The notes under the pieces were generated by a model. The model made no database searches. It worked only from the letters and a program-made list of their open reading frames with translations, and was not told where the DNA came from. A program made the position numbers and the translations under genes. From Solanum dulcamara (taxonomy: Eukaryota > Streptophyta > Magnoliopsida > Solanales > Solanaceae), in NCBI RefSeq assembly GCF_947179165.1, contig NC_077242.1:26732097-26796096 (forward strand): a DNA stretch of 64,000 nucleotides, given 5' to 3'. Below are positions 32,210-45,426 of the stretch, one piece after another (the stretch's first letter is position 1; every line of letters begins with the position of its first letter).

Positions 32210-34335
32210 TAGTTGGCTCGGTACCACTCCTGGTATGGATATCTAAATGGTTGGCTTCGGTATTATGCTACCTTTGACCAAGTTGACCCAAAAGAAGGTA
32301 AAATTTCAATGGTCATATGAGTGTGAGAAGAGTTTCTAAATATTGAAAGATCGTCTTACGTCGGCTCCTATTTTGACATTACCTAATGGTTCAGATGGGT
32401 TTATAGTTTATTTTAATGCCTCACTTATTGGGCTTGGTTGTTGTTTTGATGCAACATGTTAAGGTGATAGTCTATGCTTCTAGACAACTTAAGGTGCATG
32501 AAAGAAACTATCCAACCCATGATCTTGAACTTGCAGCGGTTGTGTTTTTTTTAAAACTTTGGTGTCATTAACTTTATGGAGTGCATGTTGATGTATTTAC
32601 CGACCACAAAAGCTTGCAATATGTGTTTAGCCAAAAGGGATATGAGCCTCAGGCAAAGGAGATGGCTTGAACTTCTAAAGGATTATGACATGAGTGTAGT
32701 GTACCATTCGAGTAAGGCAAATTTTGTTGACGATGCTCTTAGTCGGTTGTCCATGGGTAGTGTTGCAGGTGTTGAGGAAAGTAAGAGGGAGTTGGATAAA
32801 TATGTACATAGATTGGCATGTTTAGGTGTGCATTTAGTTAACTTGATGGACGTGTTCTTGTATATAATGGCCCGGAATCGTCTTTTGTGGAGGATGTTAA
32901 GGCCAAATAAGATAACGATCTGATGTTGATTGAATTAAAGAATCTAGTTGTCAAAAAAGCCATTGAGGCTTTCTTTCAAGAGGGAGATGGGGTACTCCGT
33001 TACGAAGGTCATTTGTATGTCTTGAATGTTGATGCATTAAGAGAGTTAAATATTGAATGAGACCCATAATTCTCAGTATTCAATTCATCCGGGATCCACC
33101 AAGATGTATCGTGATTTGAGGAAACGTGATTTGAGAAAAGTGTATTGGTGGAATGGCATGAAGAAGGACATATCAGAGTTTATGGCTAAGTGTCCTAATT
33201 ATCAACAAGTTAAAGTTGAGCATCAAAAACAGCGAGGTTTACCTTAAGATAATGAGATTCCTACTTGGAAGTGGGAAGATGTGAATATGGACTTTGTAAT
33301 GAGTATGTCTCGTACTAGGAGATATCATGATTCTATTTGGGTCGTTGTGGACTGAATGACTAAGTCGACACATTTTCTAAGACTTCTTATGGAGCCGAAG
33401 ATTATGCTAAGTTGTATATTAGTGAGCTTGTGAAATATCATGGTGTTTCTTTGTCGATAATATAGGATAGAGGTACTCAATTCACTTCATATTTTTAAAG
33501 GTCATTCCAAAAAGGTCTGGGTACTAGAGTAAAGCTAAGTACCGATTTCCATCCTCCAATCGATGGATAAGCCAAAAGAATGATTTGAACTTTAGAGGAT
33601 ATGTTAAGAGCATGTGTGATTGATCTTAAAGGAAGTTAGGATGATCAATTTTCATTGATTGAGTTTGCCTACAATAATAGTTATCACTCTAGCATCCAAA
33701 TGGCTCCTTTTGAAGCCTCATGTGGAAAAAGATAGAGATCCCTAGTGGGATGGTTTGAAGTGGGAGAGATGGCATTAATTGGTCTAGATTTGGTAGTTGA
33801 TGCAATGGAGAACTTAATACATATAAGAGAGAGATTAAATATGGCTCAAAGTTGTCAAAAGTCTTATTCAGACACTAGAAGAAGAGAGCTCAAATTTGAT
33901 ATAGATGATTGGGTGTATTTGAAGATTTCACCAATGAAAGGTGTAATGCATTTTGGTAAGAAAGGAAAGTTAAGTCCTAGATATGTAGGACCCTATATAA
34001 TATTGAAGCGTATTGGTAAAGTAGCATTTGAGTTAGATTTGCCATTTGAGTTGCTTATGGTTCATTCGGTATTTCACGTATTGATGTTGAGAAATTTGTG
34101 GGTGATCCAAACTCTATTGTTCCATTGGAAGTTGTGAACGTTGAAGAGAATTTGACTTATGAGGCAGTTCTAGTGGAAATATTAGATCGTAAAGTTAAAA
34201 GATTAAGAAATAAAGATGTTGTGTCCGTCAAGGTGTTGTGGACAAATCAACAAGTTGAGAGTGTTATGTGGGAAGAGAAAGCGGACATGATGATACGTTA
34301 TCTGTATCTCTTTCCTTCCACTCAAACCTAAGATA
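32210..34335 (+). pseudogene. Gypsy E RT end-RNase H-integrase relic
   Basis: Plus-strand gypsy pol relic lacking gag, protease and most of RT. The start reads as the RT connection (GYYxxF...LTKLTQKKVKFQWS). RNase H follows with the LELLKDYDMSVVYHSSKAN block (about 32670-32730). Next come the integrase HHCC region (MKKDISEFMAKCPNYQQVK, where one Cys is now Tyr) at about 33160-33220 and a core with stops at 33240-33730. The C-terminal region is intact-looking at 33745-34137 (GKLSPRYVGPYIILKRIGKV) and is closed by a frameshifted tail to about 34331. It is non-functional. Confidence 0.85.
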
Positions 34336-34579
34336 CTAAGTTGTTCATGATCAAATTGATTGAAGTCCTATGTTTCAGTTCCATATGTCATTCATATACA
34401 TGAATGCTCATGAAAGTAAAGTTTTTAGAAATCATGTTTTATATTAAGTATGATGTTTACATGTTCTATGCATTTTAGAAATATCCCTATGATCATGTTG
34501 GGTTGCTAGTCCTCTTTCCATGTCCTTTCTATGCTAGTTGAACCTCATTCGAGGATGAATGTTCCCAAGGGGGGTATAT

Positions 34580-36773
34580 TATAAGACTCCGTAAGATGAA
34601 AAGACAAACGAAGGGAAAATCTCAAGAAAAGACCACTGACCCTAAGTCTACGAGTAGATCTACGACTTGTAGGTACTTTTACGGGTCATAGAATAGGGTC
34701 GTAAACATGAGTTCAAAATTGGAAAAAATTGCTAAGGAAAAAGAGGGATTGACGAGTCCTTGGACAACCCATAGAGGAAACAATGAATCATAGAAACGAC
34801 TCATCGAAGCAAGGTAGGATGACCTTCAGGTGTCACCCTTAGGACTTCGTCTGCGACTTAGCAGGACGAGTCGTAGAGAAGTTAACGACTCATAGAAACA
34901 AATCGTGATGAAACTTAAGAGACTATCAAACTTGCAGGTTTTTAGACCTACAAGATGAGATATTTCGACAACTCATAAAGAGGACGACGAGCTATAAATA
35001 CGACTCATAACAAAAGTTTAGAGACTTGTTGTTCAGGCCTTTTTCAGGACCTGCAGGAAGAGTCGTAATGATGATTTGTCACTGCTTCTACTGACCATAG
35101 GACTAAGTCGTAGAGGTGCCCAATCCAAAATTAAATGAGGGGCATTTTGGTATTTTTCCTATATTCTAATAATGTATATGGACGTTTTTAAGGACTAGAT
35201 TCATTAGGAATTGTATCCTAAATACTCCTAAAACTCTTTTATTCCCTTATTATTACCCAAACAAATTCTAGACTTCTCTCCCAAGGTTTCTTAAGAGTTC
35301 ATCAAGCTTTGATTAGGGTTTATTCAAGATCAAGTCCCATTTCTCAAATTCAAGTCTAAATTCAATCAAAGGTATTCCACTCATGGAGTCCAAGGTTTAT
35401 TTCAAAAATCATATGAAATCTCATTACTTTGAAACTCTAATCTTTATGAATTGTGTTGGGCTGGTTCTATTTTGTTTTTAATCATTAATAATAATCATTA
35501 TAAGTATTTTTCTACGTAAATTACATGATTTTGAGTTGAATTATGAATGCCATGCATAAAGTTATTTTTTATGATGAAGTATATGAATTATGATTACGGA
35601 GACCAATGTTTTTAAGGTATTTTTATAATTTTCAATCAAATTGATTATGTATATATATTTTTACTCTAAATTCAAGCATGAATTATGACCATGAATAACA
35701 AGTACGTTTAAGATATGATTTTCATGCAAGTATGAAGAAAGATGATGTAGGGCCCTATGTGGTGACCTAGGACCTTATGACATGAATTATGCAAGTATAA
35801 TTTGTAATGGTAAAAGGCCAATTCTCACATTGCAACTATGTTATGAAATAAGCTATTCTATGAAATTATGAAATTTATGAACAAGTTATGATATATGCTA
35901 AGTATGCTTACTATGTTATGTATTTCGTGGGTTTGACTTAGCACCAAGTGGCAGCCATAGTAGCAGCCTCATGTCTCTTAAACTACATGCCACCATAGGT
36001 TGCCTTATGGCTTACCTAGTGGATCCTCATATAGCGTATGTACATGATCCACCTAGCGGGGTCGAATCTACCTTGGCAAGTAGATCCTCCTTTTCTTTAT
36101 TGTATGGGGAGACAACGGGATCCCATGTTATAACTCGCATGGTCTTATTGTTGGTTATGGCTCCTAAACCACATAGGTATATGAGTGTTATGTTATTTTA
36201 TGATCTTCAACTACATTTCCTACATGTTTTGATCATGATGGTTTTCTCTTGGGTTTACTTATCCTCTCTATTATGTATATCCTTGATCATTACATCTTAT
36301 AATTTATATTGCATGTCCTGCCCATATACTTAGTATACTCAAATACTAACTCATATTGTTTTGTACATTATTTTATAATGTAGGGGTTGAGGTTGAGGAT
36401 CATATCCATCCACGTAGCTAGTGAGCTTTCTTATCGGCGAAGTTGTGGTGAGTCCTCAACTATCAAGGACTAGTTATGAGATGTTGTTTTCTTACTTCCA
36501 AAGATATTTATTTATTTCATGTTGAGGGTGATCTAGGTACATGTCATAGCCCCTGCCCATGTTCATGACTAGAGGCATTAGTTGGACAAAAAAAGTTTTG
36601 AGTCTATGTTGTCAAGTTACATTCTCGTTTATGATCCATAGTTTAGACTCTCTTATAATGTTTCCGCATTTATTTACCTTATGTATGTTTTATGATATGA
36701 CAAGAGGATTGGATGGAGACCTTCGGGGTTTCGATCATCGTGTTATGACTAGAACCTAGGTCGGGTCCTGACA
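34580..36773 (+). repeat. Gypsy E 3' LTR
   Basis: A 2.19-kb LTR after a polypurine tract (CCCAAGGGGGGTATA). It begins TATAAGACTCC (expected TGTAAGAC, first bases changed) and ends GGGTCCTGACA. U3 contains many copies of short words such as ACGACTCATA and GTCGTAGA at about 34640-35110. It abuts the inverted partial LTR of gypsy F at its last base. The 120-codon ORF at 35971-36333 is not a recognisable gene. Confidence 0.8.
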
Positions 36774-37892
36774 AAATCATAATTCATCATCGTTATAGCT
36801 TTTCATAAGATACTTAATCAATTCATGATCATAACTTCATAGGTTCATACTTGAAAATATCATAATGCATGGGTCCATGTAAATCAACTTGAAATCTTTC
36901 AATTTAACTCAATTCATGCATAATTAAATTAATGGTTATGATAGAAACTATAATTGAATTGACCCAATGCAATTTCATAAGAATTGGGGCTTAGAAGTAG
37001 AATTTCTAAAGAATTTTAGAGAAAACCTTGGGACTCCTTGGATAGAAGAATCCATGGATGAATTTCCACATACCTTGATCAATTAGGCCCTAAATATAGT
37101 GAATATGGAGACTTGAACTTAACCCCTTGAATATCCCTAAATTGAACCTTGAAGAAGAACTCGAGATGATTCCTTTTTGAGAGAGAATTATTGTAAAGAG
37201 AGTAGTTGAGGAAATAATGGGAATTTTGAAGGGTTTAGGTAGTTATAGGTTTAGAATATAAGCCCAAAACAACATAGTCTCGGAGTTAAACAACTCGGAA
37301 AGGATGAAAAAAGCCCTTACTTAAAACTATCGAGATTCATCTTTGCTAGGTCGGTCGGCCTCACCCTTTCCAATCGGCGAGTCATCGACCTCCTAGACTA
37401 CTTACCAAATTTCCCCTAAACTTGCTCAGATATCTCAGTAATTTTGAACGAGCTCATCCTAACTCGCCAAGTCATTCGGCGAGTCATTGTCTAGTCTATC
37501 ACCTCGCCTAAACTCTCATTACCCCTGCTAATTTCTCTAAATTGATTGGCGAGATGGCTTAGCTCGCCTAGTCCATTTGGAGAGTTGCCAAACACACCCC
37601 TAAATTACCCATCCTTCTTGCCGACTGAGAGATTTGTCAGAATATTTTGGCGAGCTGTCCCCTCTCGCAAATCCCGTTTGACGAGTCACCTTTTAGGATT
37701 CTCCTCGCCAACCATCCCTACCCTCTGAATCTATCTTCCATATCAGTTTGGCGAGCTCTTGGGCCATTTTGAAAACATGCCGAACCTACTTGGCGAGTCA
37801 TCAAATCCTTTAAGCGAGCTTTAGCCACCAAATTTTACTATTTTCCCTTTTTTAACTCAAAATTTTTACTTTTCAACTTTCGGGGCCTCACA
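36774..37892 (-). repeat. Gypsy F 3' LTR, partial
   Basis: Minus-strand LTR, 5' part only. On the minus strand it starts TGTGAGGCCCC at 37892, preceded by the polypurine tract AAAGGGGAGATAT. It matches the right half of the 5' LTR (about 44361-45426), including a cluster of GGCGAGT/CTCGCC words at about 37340-37830. It is cut at 36774, where the plus-strand gypsy E LTR ends. Confidence 0.8.
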
Positions 37893-39370
37893 ATATCTCC
37901 CCTTTGGAAATATTCATCCTCGAATAGGACTCAACTAGAATAAAAGGAGTAGAAAATAAACATAGCAGCCCAATATGAATGTAATACAATATTTTAAAAT
38001 GCATAAACCACGAGAATCTCAATTTAACATAAATCATAGCTTAAAAATCAACTTTATGAACATGCATGCATGTGAGAACATGAGAATGACTTAAACATTT
38101 GATTTTGAAGGATTAACCATAAAGGAATGTAATACCTCAACTAGGAATAGAAGGGAAGAGATGAGGATAACATGACATCATATCGGCTTCGGCTTTTCAT
38201 GTAGCACCTTCAACCTCTTGGTTCCTCCATAGCACTTTAACGAATGAAACTTCTTTGTTCCTGAACTGTCGAACTTGCCAGTCTAGAATCTCAATTGAAA
38301 TCTCCCCATAAGATACATTGTCCTTCAGTCTACACTATGGCATAATTGAGCTAGGAGAACAAACATATTTCTTTAACAAAGACACATGGAACACCAGATG
38401 CACCGATGCCAACTCCGAAGGCAAATCCAACTCATAAGCCACCTTGCTAAACCTCCTCAAATTTTGGTATGGGCCTACATGCCAGAGACAGCTTTCCCTT
38501 CTTCCCAACATGCATCACACACTTAATGGGTGAAATTTTCAAGTAAACCCAATAATTAAACTCAAATTCAAGCTCCCTTCTTCTTACATCCGAATAGAAT
38601 ATTTGTCGTCTTTAAGCGGTCTTCAACCTTTCACTAATGAGCCTAACTTTTTCCATAGCCTCATGCACCAACTCGGGACCTATCAAGGCAACTTCTTCAA
38701 CTTCAAACCAACCAATAGGAGACCTACATCTCCTACCATATAAGGCTTCAAACAGAGTTATTTGAATACTAGAATGGTAGCTATTATTATATGCAAACTC
38801 AATCAAAGGCAAAATATCATCCCAATTACCCTTGAAATCAATTACGCAAGATCTTAACATGTCTTCCAACATTTGAATAGTTTGCTCAGCTTGATCATCG
38901 ATTTGCAGGTGAAAAGTCGCTTTAAGCTTAACTTGAGTACCAAGATCCTTTTAGAAAGAACTCCAAGACTGAGATATAAATTGAGTACCTCGGTCCGAAA
39001 TCATAGATAATGAAACACCACGAAGCTTAACCAAATCCTGAATATATAGTCTAGTGTAATCCTCGGCCAAATGGAAAGTCTTATCGGGAAGAAAATGCGG
39101 TGACTTAGTCATTCAGTCAACAACAACCCAAAATAAATCATGTTGCCTATGAGAACGAGGCAAACCCGTAATAAAGTTCATATTCAAATCTTCCCACTTC
39201 CAAGTAGAAATTTCAATATCTTGAGCTAAACCTCCCATTTTTTTATGCTCAACTTTTACTTATTAACAATTCGGACATTTAGCCAAAAACACACAATATC
39301 CTTCTTCATGTCATTCCACCAAAACACTTTCCTCAAATATCGATACAATTTTATGGATCCGGATAAATAG
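37893..39370 (-). pseudogene. Gypsy F integrase
   Basis: Minus strand, reading right to left. The zinc-binding region lies near 39240-39340 (one Cys still readable beside QQ*VKVEHKK). The core follows at about 38600-39230, with its [11 protein letters not shown] and YGRRCRSPIGWFEVEE blocks at 38690-38800. The C-terminal GKLSLACRPIPK-like region lies near 38450-38500 but is frameshifted. The tail runs to the polypurine tract at 37893. Stops are few but present, so the protein is not made whole. Integrase joins element cDNA to host DNA in intact relatives. Confidence 0.82.
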
Positions 39371-39573
39371 AATATCGCGAACTATGAGCTTTCGAGAATA
39401 TCATTTCCCTCAAGCTATCAGCATTGGGAACACACAATTGGCCTTGACATCTATGCATATCATCTCCCCTTTAGGAGAAAGCCTCAATGGCTTTTTCAAA
39501 AACCATTTTCTTCAACTCAACCAAGATAGGTTTATTATCTTTCTTTGCCTTAACATCTTCCACAAGAGATGAT

Positions 39574-40990
39574 TTAGAAATATTTTGCAATAACAACACC
39601 CCCATCCTCTGAATCAACCAAGAAAACACACAAGCAAGCTAGTCTATGAACATCATAAACTAACTCTTTCTTCTCATCCTCAACATAGAAAACACTATTC
39701 ATAGACAATCTACTAAGTGCATAAGACACCACGTTCGCTTTACCCAGATGGTACAACATACTCATATCATAATCTTTCAATAGTTCAAGCTATCTGCTTT
39801 GTCGAAGGTTCAAATCCTTTTGGTTGAACACATATTGCAAACTCTTATGGCCGGTCAATATATCAACATGGACACAATAAAGATAGTTCCTCAAAATCTT
39901 CAAATCAAACACAACCGCCGCTAACTTTAAATCATAAGTCGGATAATGCGCCTTGAGTTGACTAGAGAAATAGGCTATCACCTTACCATTTTGCATCAAA
40001 ACACAACCAAGGCCAACCCTTAAAGCATCACAATACACCATAAACCCATTGGACCCTTTCAATAAAGTCAACACTAGAGCGGCAGTAGGTCTATTTATCA
40101 ACTCTTGAAAGCTTTTCTTATAAACCTCGGACCATTGGAATTTCACCTTCTTTTGAGTCAAAATAGTCAAGAGCGATGCAATGGAAGAGAATTCTTCCAC
40201 AAACCGTCTGTAATAACCATCTAAGCCCAAGAAACTTTAAAAATCGAAAGGATACAAAGGTCTAGGATAATTCTTAACCTCTTCGGTTTTCTTAGGATCA
40301 ACCATAATACCTTCACCAGAGACACTATGGCTCTGGAAAGAAATTGATTGTAACCAAAACTCACACTTGCTAAACTTAGCAATGAATTGACTGTCCTAGA
40401 GAATTTGCAAGACATTCCTCAAAAGATCAGCATGATCCTCTTCACTCCGAGAATAAACCAAAATATCATCAATGAACACAATAACAAACATATCCAAATA
40501 TTGCTTACACACATGGTTCGTCAAATTCATAAAAGTTATAGGAGAATCTGTTAGTCCAAAAGACATAACCAAGAATTCAAAGTGATCATACAGAGTTATA
40601 AAAGTCATCTTTAGAATATCATATTTCTTCACTCGAAGTTGATGATAACCCCGATTAAAGATCAATCTTTGAAAAGTAGCTTGCTCCTTGAAGTTGATCA
40701 AATAATTCATCAATCTTTGGAATGGGGTACTTATTCTTAATAGTGACCTTCTTCAATTTTTTATAGTCAATGTACATTCGAAGAGAACCATCCTTCTTTC
40801 TAACAAAGAGAACCAAAGCACCCCATGGAGAGATACTCAGCCTATAAAACCCTTTTTTAACAAATCTTTCAACATATCCTTTAGCTTCTTAAGTTCCACC
40901 GAGGCCATTCGGTAAGGTGGCATAGAGATAGGTTGGATATCAGAGAGAAGATCAATACCAAAATCTATCTCTCTTTCGGGAGGGATAGGT
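39574..40990 (-). pseudogene. Gypsy F reverse transcriptase and RNase H
   Basis: Minus strand RT with a QLRVKKYDILKMTF block (about 40615-40650) and an EFLVMSFGLTDSPITFMNL block. The catalytic F-I-D-D box ([10 protein letters not shown]) is at about 40440-40480. RNase H and connection lie at 39790-40230 (GYYRRFVEEFSSIAS, QWSEVYKKSFQELI, then ...LKLAAVVFDLKI, DILTGHKSLQYVFNQKDLNL) and end at 39780-39574 (KDYDMSMLYHLGKANVVSYALSR). RNase H Asp/His residues have partly changed (TGHKS for TDHKS). Frameshifts separate the blocks. Confidence 0.87.
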
Positions 40991-41179
40991 CAGATCACAA
41001 GTGGACACTAACGAATGAATCAATCCAAAGAAAGGCACAATTGGATTCTTATGTTTAATCCAGGAGCATACAATTGCCCTTCTATTGCATAACTTTAAAA
41101 AGCTATAAACAAAGCACCAAAGTGGTTACGGAAAAAGCATTAAAAAATTGGCTACTATGAATGTAAGAAAGGGACAATT

Positions 41180-41800
41180 CGGTGTAATTCACCATTTTTT
41201 AAGAAAAGAAAAGCTTGCTTCTTTTCTCAATCGATAGAAGGACGGATAATTTGTTTTGAACCTTGCTTGGGATATCATCAAAAAATACTCCGAAAACTCA
41301 TTCACAATTGAAATTAACTCAAGAGTAGGAGCTTCGACATTCGTATCCCTAACCCAGACTACATGATAGATGTAATCCTTCAAAATTATTTTTTGAGCTT
41401 TAAGGCACGAGATAAATTGACCCTTAACTATAGAATTACTACCTTTCCATTCTAGAACTGGCTCATTAGGAAACTAAAGCTTGACCACACGAGTTCTATA
41501 ACATATATAAGCATAACATGCATGAAGCCAATTCATACAAATGATCACATCAAAATCGGTCATATCAAGCTTTACAAGATCAACTGAGGTAATTTTATGA
41601 AAAATTAAAACTGGACCATTTCTATACTCTTTTAGCCACAACTGAATCATCAATAGGAGTATAGACCAAAAAAGACTCTAACAGATCTCAAGACTAACAA
41701 CAGATTTCATAGAAAGAAAAGGAATAAGATATGATAGAGTAGCACTCAGATCTAGAAATGGATATACATCAAATTCAAAGACTTTCAACATACCGATCAC
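41180..41800 (-). pseudogene. Gypsy F protease and linker
   Basis: Minus strand. A retropepsin region with a decayed MTDFDVIICMNWLHACYA block lies at about 41500-41570. The linker follows ([12 protein letters not shown]..., [21 protein letters not shown]), then a [20 protein letters not shown] block into the RT. The active-site D-S/T-G lies further right and is not clearly readable. A frameshift separates it from gag. Confidence 0.75.
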
Positions 41801-41809
41801 AACATCAGG

Positions 41810-42975
41810 AGAATCCTTTAACTCATGACAGGTATGGAGGGCATAAAATCTATTTTGGCACTGCCACCACCTGAAGTAATACCATACTGAGCCAGTTGGA
41901 CTGCAGTAGTTTGAGCTTGAGTTTGTGCCTGTAGTCGACCACCACCTCTATAATCCTTTGCCTGATGACCCAGTTTCCCACACCTATAACACGGATTTGA
42001 TCCTGCCAAGCATTCTCCTCTATGGTTTCTTCCATACTTCTTACATTTTGGAATGACTTGGCCATTCAGGGCTCCTTCTTGAACATTAGGTTTAGACACC
42101 CTATCTTTATCAAACTTTGGAACTAGAGTGTTTAAAGCATTTTGACCTGAATACCTTTTGCAAAATTGAGGACGACCATTATTTTTGGACTTAGAATGTG
42201 AAAAGTCACCAACATTGGTCCTTGCCCTTTTAGACTCCCTTAACTTCTACCTAAGTTTTTCATCCTTAATTTGATCGGCATGAGTCACGAGCCTTGAGAT
42301 ATCCATCTCCCTTATTAGCATAGAGGTTTTGAACTCTTTGGACATCAAGTCTAAAACACCTGACACAAACTAACTTACTCATACGTGCTCTTGGGTCAGA
42401 TACCATAAACGGGGTGTACTTTAACAATTATGTGAAGTTGAGGGCATACTCCCTCACACTCATATTCCTTTGCTTCAAGTTGATAAGCTTTTGGATCATA
42501 GCCTCCCTTTGCTCAAAAGGGAAGAAATGGTCAAGAAATACCTGTTTGAAATCATCCCAAGCAAGAGGATCCTCTTTTTTAGCCCGCTCGACTTTTCATT
42601 GATCAAACCAAATCTTAGAAACTCTTTTAAATTAATAAGCAGCCAACTCTGCCATTTACGCTAGACTAACCTCTATAATTTCCATAATCTTGTGAATACT
42701 TTCAACGAACTCTTATGGATCCTCATCCACTTTGAACCCATTAAACTCTAGGGGACTCATCCTTATAAAATCACGAACCCTTGTTACCGCCGTACCCATA
42801 CTTGGGTTTATAGGAGCAACTACTTTATGATTGGCTTGAGCCGCCATGGCTTGAGCAAGTACTTGGAAAGCACTCAGAACTCTGTATGGGCGAATTGCTC
42901 GTTCAGAGGTTCATTTGGAGCTTGTTGTTCCTCCTCCGCATTCCTTCGTACGGGGAATCTTCTTAGAGGCATGAT
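41810..42975 (-). pseudogene. Gypsy F gag
   Basis: Minus-strand gag that starts near 42975 (MPLRRFPVRRNAEEEQQAP-like on minus). A FIRMSPLEFNGFKVDEDP-like segment lies near 42720-42765, and later a zinc-finger tail at 41818-42099. The second knuckle reads Cys-Tyr-Arg-Cys-Gly-Lys-Leu-Gly-His-Gln-Ala-Lys-Asp-Tyr: the last Cys of CCHC is replaced by Tyr, which would abolish zinc binding. Frameshifts break the middle. Gag would form the particle in intact relatives. Confidence 0.82.
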
Positions 42976-43171
42976 TTTGAAATTGCAAAGAGAAAGCATT
43001 AGAAAGAAAACCATAGAGTTTAACTCTATCACACAATAAGATCATGAAAGAAGTAGAATTTCCTAAAATATCTCATAGCTTCTCATTCATAGATGTGGCG
43101 CGCTTCACACCAATGAACAAGTCTCTACTTGACGCGGCATGTTAGACTTCCTAGGACACCTTAAACCTTAT

Positions 43172-43183
43172 ACTCTGATACCA
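43172..43183 (-). promoter_or_regulatory. Primer binding site of gypsy F
   Basis: The minus strand reads TGGTATCAGAGT a few bases after the LTR end, complementary to initiator tRNA-Met. It defines orientation and the 5' LTR of gypsy F. Confidence 0.85.
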
Positions 43184-43187
43184 AGTT

Positions 43188-45426
43188 TGTCATAACCTAA
43201 GATAGGTCCTACGCGTGACACAGCGATCGAAATCTCGAGGGACTCCAACCAAGCCTCTTGGCATACATCGCATACATAAGGTAAGTAAAAACATCAATAA
43301 AATCATAAGCAGAAGATATGTCTCAAAGAAAGCTCAAATAAAGAGAAAGCTCAAAGCAACATGTTCAAATAATCTGAACTACAACTCATGATAATCTAAA
43401 AACATGTCTCTACTTTAGTCTATACGGGGGTGTAATACATAATCCTAGCTCACCCAAAGGAAAGAAAGATAGTGTCACTATGAAAGAAAGTAACTCATGT
43501 TGATTGTGTCGTCAAAGCATAAGGACTCACCAATCAAGTAGTAATAGTAATAAGCCAACTCTAGCCATGGATGAAAGGATGAGCGTGATCATTGGACCCT
43601 ACATTATGATACAATGTGGGCAAAAAGTATGTGATAGTACATGGAATGCATTAAGTATATGAGAAAATGCATGAACAATAATAATAGGACATAAGCAATA
43701 TGAACATGGGATGCATGACCAATATCGTGAAAATATGATTAAAACATGAAAACATTTGAATATTGTAATCATATCCATATGGTCAATTCATCATCAACTT
43801 AAACATCATGAGAACTTATACCGTTATATATAACTTTTGTGTAGATAGGACCTTAACCGATATTAAGATTATGAGAGCTGTAACATGGAATCTGATGTAA
43901 CTCCCACATCAAAAAGATATAGGCTACTTGCAAAGATAGATTCCATGAGAATATCTTAACATGAGATATTTGTTGATCCACTAGCTAGGCCATAAAGTCA
44001 AACCTACGCGGGCAATGTAGTTAAGGACTGAAGGTTGATACTAGGATTCCCTTGGGTTGCTACTTGAGCTTCCGACCAACCCCATCTTAAAGTCCTCTCG
44101 ATGTTTAGCCATTATCCAAACGGAAAGTCATAAATCATAGTCATTATCCTCATTAGGAAGTGCTTATAATAAATACCTTTCCAATCATCATAAAATAGTC
44201 ATAAGAGTAGCTCATTAACATGATTGATTTATACAAGAATGAGAAAACCTTTCAATTCTTATGAATCTGTGAGTCAGTAAGAAAACCTTTTACCTCTTTA
44301 ATATAAGTGTGTGAGAATTACCTTTCACAACCATAGAGACTTACTTTAATCATCATTGAAATCATAATTCACCATCGTCATAGCTTTCCATAAAATACTT
44401 CATCAATTCATGATCATAACTTCATAGGTTCATACTTGAAAATAACATAATGCATGGATCCATAGAAATCGACTTGAAATCGTGCAATTTAACTCAATTT
44501 ATGCATAATTAAATTAATGACAATGATAAAAACTATAATTGAATTGATCAAATGCAATTTCATAAGAATTAGAGCTTAGAAGTAGAATTTATAAAGAAGA
44601 ATTTTAGAGAAAACCTTGGGACTCCACGGATGGAAGGATCCATAGATGAATTCCCACATACCTTGATCAATTAAGCCCTAAATGCAATAAATATAGAGAT
44701 TGAACTTGACCCTTGTAAATCCCTAAATTGAACCTTGAAGAAGAACTTGAGAGGATTCCTTTTTGAGAGAGAATTATTATAAAGAGAGTAGTTGAGGGAA
44801 TAATGGGAATTTTGAAGGGTTTAGGTAGTTATAAGTTTAGAATATAAGCTCAAAACGACATAGCTTCATAGTTAAATAAGCTGGAAAGGAAGAAAAAAAC
44901 CCTTACTTAGAACTATCGAGATCCGTCATTACAAGGTCGGATGACCTCCGCCTTTTCAATCGATGAGTCGCCGACCTCTTGGACTACTCGCCAAATTGCC
45001 GCTGAACTTGCTCATAAATCTCAGTAATTTTTTGCGAGCTCATCCTGACTCGCCGAATGTGCTAATTTCTCTGAATTGGTTTGTGAGCTAGCTTAGCTCG
45101 CCTAGTCCATTTGGCGAGTTTCCAAACACACCCCTAACTCGCCCTTCTTTCTTGCCAACTGATAGATTTCTCACAATATTTTGGCGAGTTTTCCCTTCTT
45201 GCAAATTCCGTTTGGTGAATCGTCTTTCATAATTCTCCTCACTAACAGTCCCTGCCCCCTGAACCTATCTTCCACATCAGTTTGGCAATCTCATGGCCTA
45301 TTTTGGCGACACACTGAACCTACTTGGTGAGTCGCCAATTCCTTTAAGCGAGCTTCAGCTGTCAAATTTCACTGTTTTTCCCTTTTTAATTCAAAATTTT
45401 GACTTTTTAAATTTTGGGGCCTCACA
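43188..45426 (-). repeat. Gypsy F 5' LTR
   Basis: A 2.24-kb LTR on the minus strand. It starts TGTGAGGCCCC at 45426 and ends at 43188 (plus TGTCATAACC) beside the primer binding site. The word cluster GGCGAGT/ACTCGCC lies at about 44930-45350 in U3. Its right half is repeated at 36774-37892. Ty1/copia sequence starts directly to its right. Confidence 0.85.

Noticed and set aside
35971..36333. 120-codon ORF with hydrophobic C-terminus
   Set aside because: It lies within the gypsy E LTR, beyond the TATA region, with no family resemblance. LTRs here contain many such chance ORFs.
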